Shown in pieces: positions 1 through 5,553 of a DNA stretch of 14,685 bases. The notes under the pieces were generated by a model that ran no database searches, was not told the DNA's origin, and was given only the letters and a program-made list of their open reading frames with translations. The stretch lies in the NCBI GenBank assembly GCA_049644265.1, contig JBARRO010000073.1:1-14685 (forward strand), read 5' to 3'. Numbering within the stretch: the stretch's first letter is position 1; every line of letters begins with the position of its first letter. Origin of the DNA: JBARRO01 sp049644265 (lineage in GTDB: Bacteria; Bacteroidota; Ignavibacteria; UBA10030). A program made the translations under genes and the position numbers.

Positions 1-275
1 ACTTTTTTCTTCACGGGGATAATCTCTTCGGCGCGGTGGAGAGTCTTTACCGGCACTCCCTTGACCTGTGTGAGTCGTTGGGGTGTGTAGGAGATAAGGA
101 GGTCAGGATCCGTGACGACGTTGCCAACGTAGTAGGGTACTTCGCAAATTCCGTAGGAAATATATTCGCCCTGTTCAACCAGGAGAATGTCCGCATTGGG
201 GTTGGTGCGCTTTGCTTTGCTGGCAGCGCTCGGACCCGCTGCGAGCCCTCCGATGACAAGAATGCGGGGGTTCAT
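1..275 (-). CDS. CoA-disulfide reductase-like FAD/NAD(P)H oxidoreductase, N-terminal part (cut by window edge)
   Basis: The first 91 residues are visible, starting at ATG 275. They open with a beta-strand and dinucleotide-binding turn (MNPRILVIGGLAAGPSAA) and reach a lone cysteine, C44, in the context YISYGICEVPYYVG. That matches the single active-site Cys of the CoA-disulfide reductase/NADH oxidase/persulfide reductase branch of the pyridine nucleotide-disulfide oxidoreductases, whose usual motif reads close to CGLPYYIG. Members use FAD and NAD(P)H to reduce CoA disulfides, persulfides or oxygen, and the true substrate cannot be told from this fragment. The start codon overlaps the der stop as ATGA, so the gene is probably translationally coupled to der. 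About four fifths of the usual length (roughly 440-560 aa) lies beyond base 1, so a C-terminal rhodanese domain can be neither confirmed nor excluded. Confidence 0.8.
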   Translation of the reverse strand, partial: MNPRILVIGGLAAGPSAASKAKRTNPNADILLVEQGEYISYGICEVPYYVGNVVTDPDLLISYTPQRLTQVKGVPVKTLHRAEEIIPVKKK

Positions 276-1582
276 TTTTGCTTGAAAACGATGGAAAGGG
301 GAACGCCGGAGAACCCAAAGTGCTCCCGAAGCTTGTTGTCGAGAAAGCGGCGGTAAGATTCCTGGACAAGTTTCGGCTCATTGCAGAAAAACGTAAACAT
401 CGGTGGACGAGTCTTCACCTGGGCCGCGTATTTGATCTTGATTTCTTTGGGGGAAGAGGATTTCGGCGGGTAGCGTTCGATGTCCGGAATAATGGTCTTA
501 TTCAGGACAGTGGTACTGATTCGTTTCAGCTGCTCTTCGTGAACAGTCCTCGCCACATCAATAATTCTGGTGATGCGTTGTTTGGTCAGGGCTGAGATGA
601 ACACGACAGGCAGGAAATCGTAAATCCCAAGTTTATTGCCGATGAAAAGTTCGTAGTCGCGGGCGGTGTTGGTCTCCTTCTCGACAAGGTCCCATTTGTT
701 AACGGCGAGCACTGCAGGACGATGCCGCTCCATGGCCATTTCGACAATCTGAATGTCCTGCTTTTCGAGGCCTTGCTTGCCATCTACAAGGATAATCGCA
801 ACGTCGCTTCGGTCGACGCTTTTGAGAGTGCGGAGCGTGCTATAGAATTCGATGTTTTCCTGAACCCGGTTCTTCTTTCGCAGGCCCGCGGTATCGATGA
901 GAACGACTTCCTCACCCTGGTAGTTAAGGATCGAATCGATCGGATCGCGCGTCGTTCCGGGAACTTCGGTCACCACCTGGCGCTGAGTGCCCAGCAGACT
1001 GTTCACGAGCGAGGATTTGCCCACGTTGGGTCTGCCGATGATCGCAAGCCGGAGTCTGCCTTCTTTTTGACGGGTGTTTCCGCTCCGCCTGAAGTCCGCC
1101 GTTAGAATATCCAGGAAGTCGCCGATTTGCCTTCCGCCCAGAGCCGCGATGCCGATCGGATCGCCCAGACCGAGCGAATAGAAGTCCGCGGCATACGATT
1201 CTCTCTGCGCGGAGTCGATCTTATTAACGACGAGATGAATCGGTTTGTTCGACTTCCGCAGGATCCCGGCAATCTCCTTGTCCAGATGCGTCACTCCCTC
1301 CACCGCGTCGACCAGAAAAATAATCGAATCCGCCTCTTCGATCGCAATCACCGCCTGCTCGCGGATGGCTTTTTCGAAGACATCCTGCGACTCGGGGACA
1401 AAACCTCCCGTATCAATGAGCGTGAACGTTTTTCCCGTCCACTCTGCCTCTGCGTATTTTCGGTCGCGCGTTACACCGGGAGTGTCGAACACGATCGCTT
1501 CTCTGGCACCGAGAATCCGGTTAAAGAGAGTCGATTTCCCAACATTGGGCCTTCCGACGATCGCAACAATTTTGAGAGGCAT
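272..1582 (-). CDS. der: Ribosome biogenesis GTPase Der (EngA)
   Basis: Der is an essential tandem-GTPase factor that acts in late assembly of the 50S ribosomal subunit. At 436 aa it has the normal family length. GTPase domain 1 shows the P-loop GRPNVGKS (10-17), DTPGVTRD (33-40), DTGG (57-60) and NKID (120-123). Domain 2 shows GRPNVGKS (183-190), PGTTRD (208-213), DTAG (230-233) and NKWD (295-298). The C-terminal stretch from about 350 is the KH-like domain, including the conserved region around PPMFTFFCNEP. The ATG at 1582 directly precedes the first beta-strand (MPLKIVAIVGRPNVGKS), as in the family; its Shine-Dalgarno is weak. The stop overlaps the start of the following flavoprotein gene by 4 bp (ATGA). 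It is transcribed away from the tRNA-Pro gene, so both promoters must lie in the 215-bp divergent gap. Confidence 0.98.
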   Translation of the reverse strand: MPLKIVAIVGRPNVGKSTLFNRILGAREAIVFDTPGVTRDRKYAEAEWTGKTFTLIDTGGFVPESQDVFEKAIREQAVIAIEEADSIIFLVDAVEGVTHLDKEIAGILRKSNKPIHLVVNKIDSAQRESYAADFYSLGLGDPIGIAALGGRQIGDFLDILTADFRRSGNTRQKEGRLRLAIIGRPNVGKSSLVNSLLGTQRQVVTEVPGTTRDPIDSILNYQGEEVVLIDTAGLRKKNRVQENIEFYSTLRTLKSVDRSDVAIILVDGKQGLEKQDIQIVEMAMERHRPAVLAVNKWDLVEKETNTARDYELFIGNKLGIYDFLPVVFISALTKQRITRIIDVARTVHEEQLKRISTTVLNKTIIPDIERYPPKSSSPKEIKIKYAAQVKTRPPMFTFFCNEPKLVQESYRRFLDNKLREHFGFSGVPLSIVFKQK

Positions 1583-1756
1583 TCCGTGTCAGTGATTGAT
1601 TTTGTTGTCAAAGTAGTCAAAAATGGGTAGAGATTCAATTTGGGATTTGGCAGGAATTTATGAGGAAGAAGTGGGATGGAGTTGGATGGAACGAAAGGAA
1701 GACGATGCGGGAGATTCAAAGCATGATGTTACTGCTGTTCGGTGGGAAGAGTAAGA

Positions 1757-1785
1757 TTGGAAAATTCCGAACTTCGCCGTATATT
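1757..1785 (+). promoter_or_regulatory. Sigma-70-type promoter of tRNA-Pro
   Basis: The -35 box TTGGAA (1757-1762; 5 of 6 consensus bases) and the -10 box TATATT (1780-1785; 5 of 6) are separated by exactly 17 bp. Transcription would start near 1792, a few bases before the mature tRNA at 1798. This is the best promoter match I saw in the window. It is a classical -35/-10 pattern rather than the TTTG/TAnnTTTG pattern typical of many Bacteroidota. Confidence 0.7.
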
Positions 1786-1797
1786 GGTTCCGCTCAA

Positions 1798-1872
1798 CGG
1801 GGCGTGGCGCAGCCTGGCTAGCGCGCTTGGTTCGGGACCAAGAGGTCGCGAGTTCGAATCTCGCCGCCCCGA
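1798..1872 (+). tRNA. tRNA-Pro (anticodon CGG)
   Basis: A complete cloverleaf can be folded by hand. The acceptor CGGGGCG (1798-1804) pairs with CGCCCCG (1865-1871), with discriminator A at 1872. The D stem is GCGC/GCGC (1807-1824). The anticodon stem CTTGG/CCAAG encloses loop TTCGGGA with anticodon CGG at 1833-1835, reading CCG proline codons. The T stem GCGAG/CTCGC encloses TTCGAAT. The CCA tail is not encoded, so it must be added by CCA transferase. It is one of the few plus-strand features, diverging from der and converging on miaA. Its 3' part is duplicated downstream at 2000-2058. Confidence 0.96.
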
Positions 1873-1883
1873 CTTAACATGGA

Positions 1884-1911
1884 AGATTGCAGATTGTAGA
1901 TGGGAGATTGA
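1884..1911 (+). repeat. Degenerate heptad tract in the tRNA-Pro trailer (4 units)
   Basis: Four consecutive 7-bp units read AGATTGC, AGATTGT, AGATGGG and AGATTGA. They sit between the tRNA 3' end and its terminator. An identical set occurs at 2070-2097 in the duplicated copy. The 7-bp period resembles the tracts in the sufB-sufC gap (12595-12746), although the unit sequence differs. Confidence 0.7.
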
Positions 1912-1944
1912 AAAGCGTACCGTGGTTTGAGGATGGTAAATCCT

Positions 1945-1977
1945 AAAGCCCGCCTGATCATTTCAAGCGGGTTTTTT
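1945..1977 (+). terminator. Intrinsic terminator of tRNA-Pro (copy 1)
   Basis: The stem CCCGC (1949-1953)/GCGGG (1967-1971) can extend through TGA/TCA after one C-A mismatch. Six Ts follow (1972-1977). It lies about 75 bp downstream of the tRNA 3' end and is the natural end of that transcript. Confidence 0.8.
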
Positions 1978-1999
1978 GTTGCGGCTGAGGTATGCAGAC

Positions 2000-2058
2000 A
2001 GGTCGCGAGTTCTGAGCTAAAGCTCATCCGCTTTAGCGGAGAATCTCGCCCCCCCCGA
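2000..2058 (+). pseudogene. tRNA-Pro 3' fragment with a palindromic insertion in its T loop
   Basis: AGGTCGCGAGTTC (2000-2012) and GAATCTCGCC (2041-2050) together equal the variable loop and T arm of the intact tRNA-Pro. They are split by 28 foreign bases exactly within the T loop. The acceptor 3' strand has become a run of eight Cs (2049-2056) where the intact copy has CCGCCCC. No 5' half (acceptor 5' strand, D arm or anticodon arm) precedes it, so it cannot be a functional tRNA. Confidence 0.85.
2010..2043. repeat. Imperfect palindrome inserted in the tRNA fragment
   Basis: The arms TTCTGAGCTAAAGC (2010-2023) and GCTTTAGCGGAGAA (2030-2043) are reverse complements except at two positions, around a 6-bp centre. 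Each half also forms its own small hairpin: GAGC-TAAA-GCTC and CCGC-TTTA-GCGG. The surrounding T-stem bases GCGAG/CTCGC extend the potential cruciform. The inserted part is 2013-2040; the outer TTC/GAA comes from the tRNA T loop. It looks like a small palindromic mobile or repetitive element. The family is not recognised. Confidence 0.75.
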
Positions 2059-2130
2059 CTTAACATGGAAGATTGCAGATTGTAGATGGGAGATTGAAAA
2101 GCGTACCGAGTTTTGAGGATGGTAAATCCT

Positions 2131-2163
2131 AAAGCCCGCCTGATCATTTCAAGCGGGTTTTTT
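2131..2163 (+). terminator. Duplicated terminator (copy 2), overlapping the 3' end of miaA
   Basis: It has the same hairpin as copy 1, CCCGC (2135-2139)/GCGGG (2153-2157), followed by six Ts (2158-2163). The 3' arm and T run are read on the other strand as the last miaA codons (AAA AAA CCC GCT TGA). It gives a second stop for plus-strand transcription heading into miaA. Confidence 0.75.
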
Positions 2164-3096
2164 GTCGCGTGCCAGAAAATTCGCTGCGATTCTCTTCGCA
2201 ACTCCTTCGAAATCCTCGGAACCATTAACGGGAATCCATCTAATCCTCTTGTCAGCCCTGAACCAGGTCATCTGTCTTTTGGCAAACCGTCGAGTATTTC
2301 GCTTTATCAGGTCTGTCATTTCGTTCAATGAAAACTTACCGTCCAGGTAATCGAACACTTCCACATATCCTACTGTGTTAAGCGCGTTCAACTCCCTCCC
2401 ATACCCTTGTTTTGACAGATTCTTCACTTCCTCAATCAATCCATGTGCAATCATTTCGCCCACACGATTGTCGATTCGATTGTAGAGCTCCTTCCTCTCC
2501 CAATCGAGTGCATATTGCTGAACAGCGAACGGTGGTTCAGTTTGCTGGTCCTGATGCCATCGAGATATCGGCTTGCCCGTGATATAGAAAATTTCCAGCG
2601 CACGCAGAACACGACGAGGCTTCGATGCATCCATTGTTGCCGCCGATGCCGGATCGACTTCACAGAGTGTCTTATAGAGACTCTCCTTCCCATCGCGTTC
2701 CAGCCTTTCCTCGAGCTTCGCCCGCAGTTCAGAATCCCTTCCAGGTCCGTCAAAGAATCCGTCGACGACTGCCTTGACATAAAGACCGGAGCCACCGACC
2801 AGAATTGGCAGTCGCTTTTTAGCCAGCAGTTCGTTGATCGTTTCCCTGGCAAGTCTGCCATACTCGCCGGCGCTAAAGTCCTGTTTCGGGTCGAGCATGC
2901 TGACAAAATGATGCTTCACCCGCGCCAGGTCTTCTTTGGTCGGTTTCGCAGTACCAATGTCGAGGAACTTGTAGATTTGTCGAGAGTCGGCTGAAACTAC
3001 TTCGCCACCGAGGTGTTCAGCAAGGCGTAGCGAGAGAGGAGTTTTCCCGGACCCGGTCGGGCCGACAATCGCGAGGATTTTAGGGTTGGATGGCAA
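2149..3096 (-). CDS. miaA: tRNA dimethylallyltransferase (tRNA A37 isopentenyltransferase)
   Basis: MiaA transfers a dimethylallyl group from DMAPP to N6 of A37 in tRNAs reading UNN codons. The 315-aa length is normal. Visible motifs are the P-loop GPTGSGKT (12-19), DSRQIY (37-42), DIGTAKP (46-52), GGSGLYVKA (101-109) with the family's acidic/aromatic stretch after it, and the C-terminal NTRRFAKRQMTWFR (267-280) that contacts tRNA. Start ATG 3096 sits immediately before the first beta-strand. It follows pcm by 21 bp and is the last gene of this run. Its last codons and stop lie inside the tRNA-terminator repeat, so the final ARDKKPA may have been shaped by that duplication. No strong minus-strand terminator follows. 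Confidence 0.97.
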   Translation of the reverse strand: MPSNPKILAIVGPTGSGKTPLSLRLAEHLGGEVVSADSRQIYKFLDIGTAKPTKEDLARVKHHFVSMLDPKQDFSAGEYGRLARETINELLAKKRLPILVGGSGLYVKAVVDGFFDGPGRDSELRAKLEERLERDGKESLYKTLCEVDPASAATMDASKPRRVLRALEIFYITGKPISRWHQDQQTEPPFAVQQYALDWERKELYNRIDNRVGEMIAHGLIEEVKNLSKQGYGRELNALNTVGYVEVFDYLDGKFSLNEMTDLIKRNTRRFAKRQMTWFRADKRIRWIPVNGSEDFEGVAKRIAANFLARDKKPA

Positions 3097-3117
3097 GGGG
3101 TTCGGGTCGAATGCAGC

Positions 3118-3759
3118 TTATCCGGCGTTCCATCCTTTTTTGCCGATAAGCGGAACGAATTTGAATCCGTGGGCTTCTTTGATTTCGTATTTGTCACCTC
3201 GTTTTGTCACCACGCGGAGCTTCTGGATTTCAAGATCGCCGACTGGAACAACGAGCTTTCCACCGTCCGCCAACTGTTTCAGCAAGGGTTCAGGAACCTC
3301 CGGGGCCGCAGCTGTGACAATAATGGCATCGTACGGAGCGAATTCACTCCAGCCCACAGTTCCATCGCCACAGCGGGAAGCAATGCGATATCCGAGATTC
3401 TCCAGGAGTTTCCTTGCCTCCAAATGAAGCTCCATGTGACGCTCGATCGTAAAGACGCGGCATCCAAGCTCCGCCAAAATAGCGGCCTGGTATCCCGAGC
3501 CAGTGCCGACCTCGAGCACTTTCGAATCCTTTCGCACGCCCAATTCCTGCGTCATGAATGCAACAGTGTAAGGCTGTGAAATTGTCTGTGAGCTTCCAAT
3601 CGGCAATGCGGTGTCGTCGTAGGCACGATTGACAAACGGTTTCAGGACGAAGGAATGGCGATCCACCTTCGCCATCGCCGAGAGAATCCGGTCATCGGTA
3701 ATCCCCCGCTGACGAAGTAATTCGATCATGTCCAGTCGGTCGTGGTCAAATCGGGTCAT
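3118..3759 (-). CDS. pcm: Protein-L-isoaspartate O-methyltransferase
   Basis: PCMT methylates the isoaspartyl carboxylate of damaged proteins with SAM, starting their repair to aspartate. The 213-aa protein has the usual size. It carries the family-specific SSQTISQPYTVAFM (56-69), SAM motif I VLEVGTGSGYQAA (81-93), an acidic residue after the second beta-strand (E106) and GDG (131-133). The region YDAIIVTAAAPEVPEPLL (143-160) and the DGGKLVVPVG segment (165-174) are also typical. Its start codon overlaps the stop of the upstream glycosyltransferase gene as ATGA, implying translational coupling, and miaA follows 21 bp downstream. Confidence 0.97.
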   Translation of the reverse strand: MTRFDHDRLDMIELLRQRGITDDRILSAMAKVDRHSFVLKPFVNRAYDDTALPIGSSQTISQPYTVAFMTQELGVRKDSKVLEVGTGSGYQAAILAELGCRVFTIERHMELHLEARKLLENLGYRIASRCGDGTVGWSEFAPYDAIIVTAAAPEVPEPLLKQLADGGKLVVPVGDLEIQKLRVVTKRGDKYEIKEAHGFKFVPLIGKKGWNAG

Positions 3760-4439
3760 GAGTAATCCTTGAACAGCACTCTGATGAATCGAAGCGTCGT
3801 TGCCCAGTGGGACATGTGACTTCTCTCATTCCCGTAGACTGTCGTGATCGGCACGGACTCAATGTGAAATCCTTTCAACGCCGCCTTGATAAGAAATTCG
3901 GTTTCAGACTCATATCCGTCAGACTCTATCTTCACCGCCTCGATGACTATCCGGTCAAGCATTCTGAATCCGCACTGACTATCAGGGATACGAACACCCG
4001 TTCGCGCGGAGACGAGTTTCGAAGTGATGGTGTTGGAAAGAATTCTAGGAAATGGCATCCCCGTTCCAATTCGCGTGCGTGTGCCAACAACAACATTGGC
4101 CCCGGTGGCTCTTTGGACTTCCATGAACCTCGGAATATCCTCTACCCGGTGCTGCAAATCAGCATCGATAGTCAGAACATGCCGGAATTGCGGAAGCCTT
4201 CTCACGAATTCTAGTCCCGTTCTAAGAGCGGCCCCTTTTCCCCGGTTTACACGGTGCTCCAGAAGCAACACACCCGCCTGGTTCGCAAGCAAAGCTGTGG
4301 AATCTGTCGATCCGTCGTTGACGACGACAATGTTTGGGGCTTCGACAAAAGCCCTCAGAGCATTGATCAGGGACGGGAGCGTTGCTTCGGCGTTGAACGC
4401 CGGAATAATGACCGCGATCGAATCATTCAGTGAGCTCAT
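3756..4439 (-). CDS. Family 2 glycosyltransferase (DPM1/polyprenyl-phosphate sugar transferase-like)
   Basis: This 227-aa GT-A fold enzyme probably transfers a sugar from a nucleotide donor, perhaps to polyprenyl phosphate. Visible motifs are the N-terminal strand VIIPAFNAEATLP (10-22), VVVNDGSTDST (38-48), NRGKGAALRTG (65-75), the metal-binding DADLQH (92-97) and the acceptor-side SQCGFRML (154-161). The DADLQH form and overall length resemble dolichol-phosphate mannosyltransferase catalytic domains. No C-terminal membrane segments are present, so it would be a soluble or peripheral enzyme. Donor and acceptor cannot be assigned. It overlaps both folP upstream and pcm downstream by 4 bp (ATGA), making a coupled three-gene unit with no obvious shared pathway. 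Confidence 0.93.
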   Translation of the reverse strand: MSSLNDSIAVIIPAFNAEATLPSLINALRAFVEAPNIVVVNDGSTDSTALLANQAGVLLLEHRVNRGKGAALRTGLEFVRRLPQFRHVLTIDADLQHRVEDIPRFMEVQRATGANVVVGTRTRIGTGMPFPRILSNTITSKLVSARTGVRIPDSQCGFRMLDRIVIEAVKIESDGYESETEFLIKAALKGFHIESVPITTVYGNERSHMSHWATTLRFIRVLFKDYS

Positions 4440-5290
4440 CGCAGCGCATCCACGACTTTCGCGACACGCTTCATTTCCCTGACATCGTGAACCCTGACGA
4501 CGTTTGCTCCGTTCATAATCGACACGGCAACCGCTGCGGCAGTCCCCTCAAGACGTTCCGTGACAGGAAGGTCGAGGATCGTTCCGAGGAACGATTTGCG
4601 GGAAGGTCCTATGAGAACCGGATATCCCAGCGAGCAAATCGTTCTGAGTTCTCTGATCAACTGAAGGTTGTGTTCGAGATTCTTCCCAAATCCGATTCCC
4701 GGATCGACGGCAATCTGAGTAATTCCCGCCTCCTGAGCTTTCTTTGCCTGAGTTCCAAGATATTCCGACACCTCCCGCGTGACATTGGAGTACGCGGGGT
4801 TCTGTTGCATGGTTCTTGGAGTTCCCCTCATGTGCATAAGGACTGCCGAACCTCCGTGTTTCGCAATCGTCCTTGCCATGTGCGCGTCCTGTGTGAGGGC
4901 GCTGATGTCGTTCACAATCACTGCTCCTTCGGACAAACACGCCTCTGCAACCGCAGCTTTGTAGGTGTCCACCGAAATGGGAACGCGACATTCTCGCGCA
5001 AGCTGCCGGATGACCGGGAGAACTCTTTGCAGTTCTTCCTCAACCGGGAGTGGATCGGAGCCGGGCCTTGTTGATTCCCCGCCGACGTCGAGAAAATCTG
5101 CCCCCTCGTCGACCATGCGTTTCCCGTGATCGACCGCCTGACTGACCGTGGTGAACTTTCCCCCGTCTGAGAATGAGTCAGGAGTAACGTTGAGAATCCC
5201 CATAATGTGCGTTCGCGACGCAAGGTCGCAGGTGACTGAGCCAAAGGTAAACACGAGCCGGCTTGTCGATGGACGAGGAGGGGAAATCAT
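4436..5290 (-). CDS. folP: Dihydropteroate synthase
   Basis: FolP joins p-aminobenzoate to 6-hydroxymethyl-dihydropterin diphosphate in folate synthesis and is the sulfonamide target. With the ATG at 5290 it is 284 aa. The motifs come in order: MGILNVTPDSFSDGG (30-44), FLDVGGESTRPG (67-78), PISVDTYK (104-111), VNDISAL (126-132), HMRGTP (153-158), IAVDPGIGFGK (193-203), IGPSRKSFLG (227-236) and RVHDV (266-270). The frame stays open upstream to a TTG at 5320 (10 extra residues, LSSVILLAA-like). I prefer 5290 because it is an ATG and gives the usual lead-in before MGILNVTP, but neither start has a clear Shine-Dalgarno. The stop overlaps the GT2 start (ATGA). Confidence 0.96.
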   Translation of the reverse strand: MISPPRPSTSRLVFTFGSVTCDLASRTHIMGILNVTPDSFSDGGKFTTVSQAVDHGKRMVDEGADFLDVGGESTRPGSDPLPVEEELQRVLPVIRQLARECRVPISVDTYKAAVAEACLSEGAVIVNDISALTQDAHMARTIAKHGGSAVLMHMRGTPRTMQQNPAYSNVTREVSEYLGTQAKKAQEAGITQIAVDPGIGFGKNLEHNLQLIRELRTICSLGYPVLIGPSRKSFLGTILDLPVTERLEGTAAAVAVSIMNGANVVRVHDVREMKRVAKVVDALR

Positions 5291-5344
5291 GGCGGCGAGA
5301 AGAATAACGCTAGACAACAAAAACGTAGGAGGATCGGAATGATC

Positions 5345-5515
5345 TCAAGGCTCGCTGCAAGAATGATAGAACCCGCATTTTGTGCAGATGAGTTTGCACT
5401 TTCGTCCCTCGAGCCGAGTCCCGCAGTTCACACAATACTGCCAGTAATGAGGCTCGTCTTTTTTTGCGGGCAGCACCAGTTTCTGCACCTCGACGGTCTT
5501 TTCCTGGTCGTTCAT
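5345..5515 (-). CDS. Small Cys-rich zinc-ribbon protein, function unknown
   Basis: This 56-aa protein starts MNDQEKTVEVQK and ends HSCSEP. Cysteines at 28, 31, 40, 44, 47 and 53 include two CxxC knuckles (YCVNCG and CTKCGFYHSC), the pattern of a zinc ribbon. The N-terminal 20 residues are charged and likely flexible. It sits 38 bp after the M28 peptidase and before folP on the same strand, so it is probably co-transcribed. AGGAG lies only 1 nt before the ATG, too close for a standard ribosome binding site, yet no other in-frame start exists after the upstream stop. The regular Cys spacing argues for a real gene. It may bind zinc or nucleic acid, but the role is unknown. Confidence 0.78.
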   Translation of the reverse strand: MNDQEKTVEVQKLVLPAKKDEPHYWQYCVNCGTRLEGRKCKLICTKCGFYHSCSEP

Positions 5516-5553
5516 GCTCCTAAGATACTCAAATGGCCTACCTCAGTCAAGCT

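Larger units (their letters stand above)
1843..1983 (+). repeat. Direct repeat, copy 1 (tRNA-Pro 3' part, trailer and terminator)
   Basis: This is the first copy of a directly repeated segment; the second is at 2000-2169. It runs from the variable loop of tRNA-Pro (AGGTCGCGAG) through the T arm and acceptor 3' strand, the heptad-patterned trailer and the terminator, to just past the T run. From 1871 to 1983 the copies align without gaps at a fixed offset of 186 bp, with about three substitutions. Read on the minus strand, the end of copy 1 encodes the same tail as miaA (KKPA then stop). This supports duplication of a tRNA/terminator/miaA-end junction. Confidence 0.9.
2000..2169 (+). repeat. 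Direct repeat, copy 2 (broken tRNA fragment, trailer, terminator, miaA end)
   Basis: This is the second copy of the segment at 1843-1983. It is 29 bp longer because of a 28-bp insertion (2013-2040) and one extra C in the C run. The far end enters the miaA coding sequence: the last seven sense codons and stop of miaA on the minus strand lie within it. The 16-bp spacer between copies (1984-1999) matches neither flank. Confidence 0.9.

Noticed and set aside
1127..1630. 167-codon plus-strand frame opposite der
   Set aside because: Antisense to the first GTPase domain of Der, with no independent evidence.
1583..1797. Possible der promoter and heptad-like purine-rich stretch in the divergent gap
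   Set aside because: The only minus-strand candidate (TTGAAT-17-TACTTT) matches poorly, and the purine-rich stretch around 1622-1712 does not hold a clear 7-bp phase.
1843..2058. Integrated mobile element bounded by tRNA attachment sites
   Set aside because: The interval between the two tRNA 3' copies is too short for any gene and shows no integrase. Tandem duplication explains it better.
1843..2169. CRISPR array
   Set aside because: There are only two long direct copies of unequal length with coding/tRNA content, no short regular repeat-spacer pattern, and no cas genes.
1818..2225. 135-codon minus-strand frame across the tRNA and both repeats
   Set aside because: It contains the same peptide block twice only because it crosses the DNA duplication, and it runs through a tRNA gene. 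It is not a repeat protein.
4430..5074. 214-codon plus-strand frame opposite folP
   Set aside because: Antisense shadow of folP with no motif, promoter or ribosome binding site.
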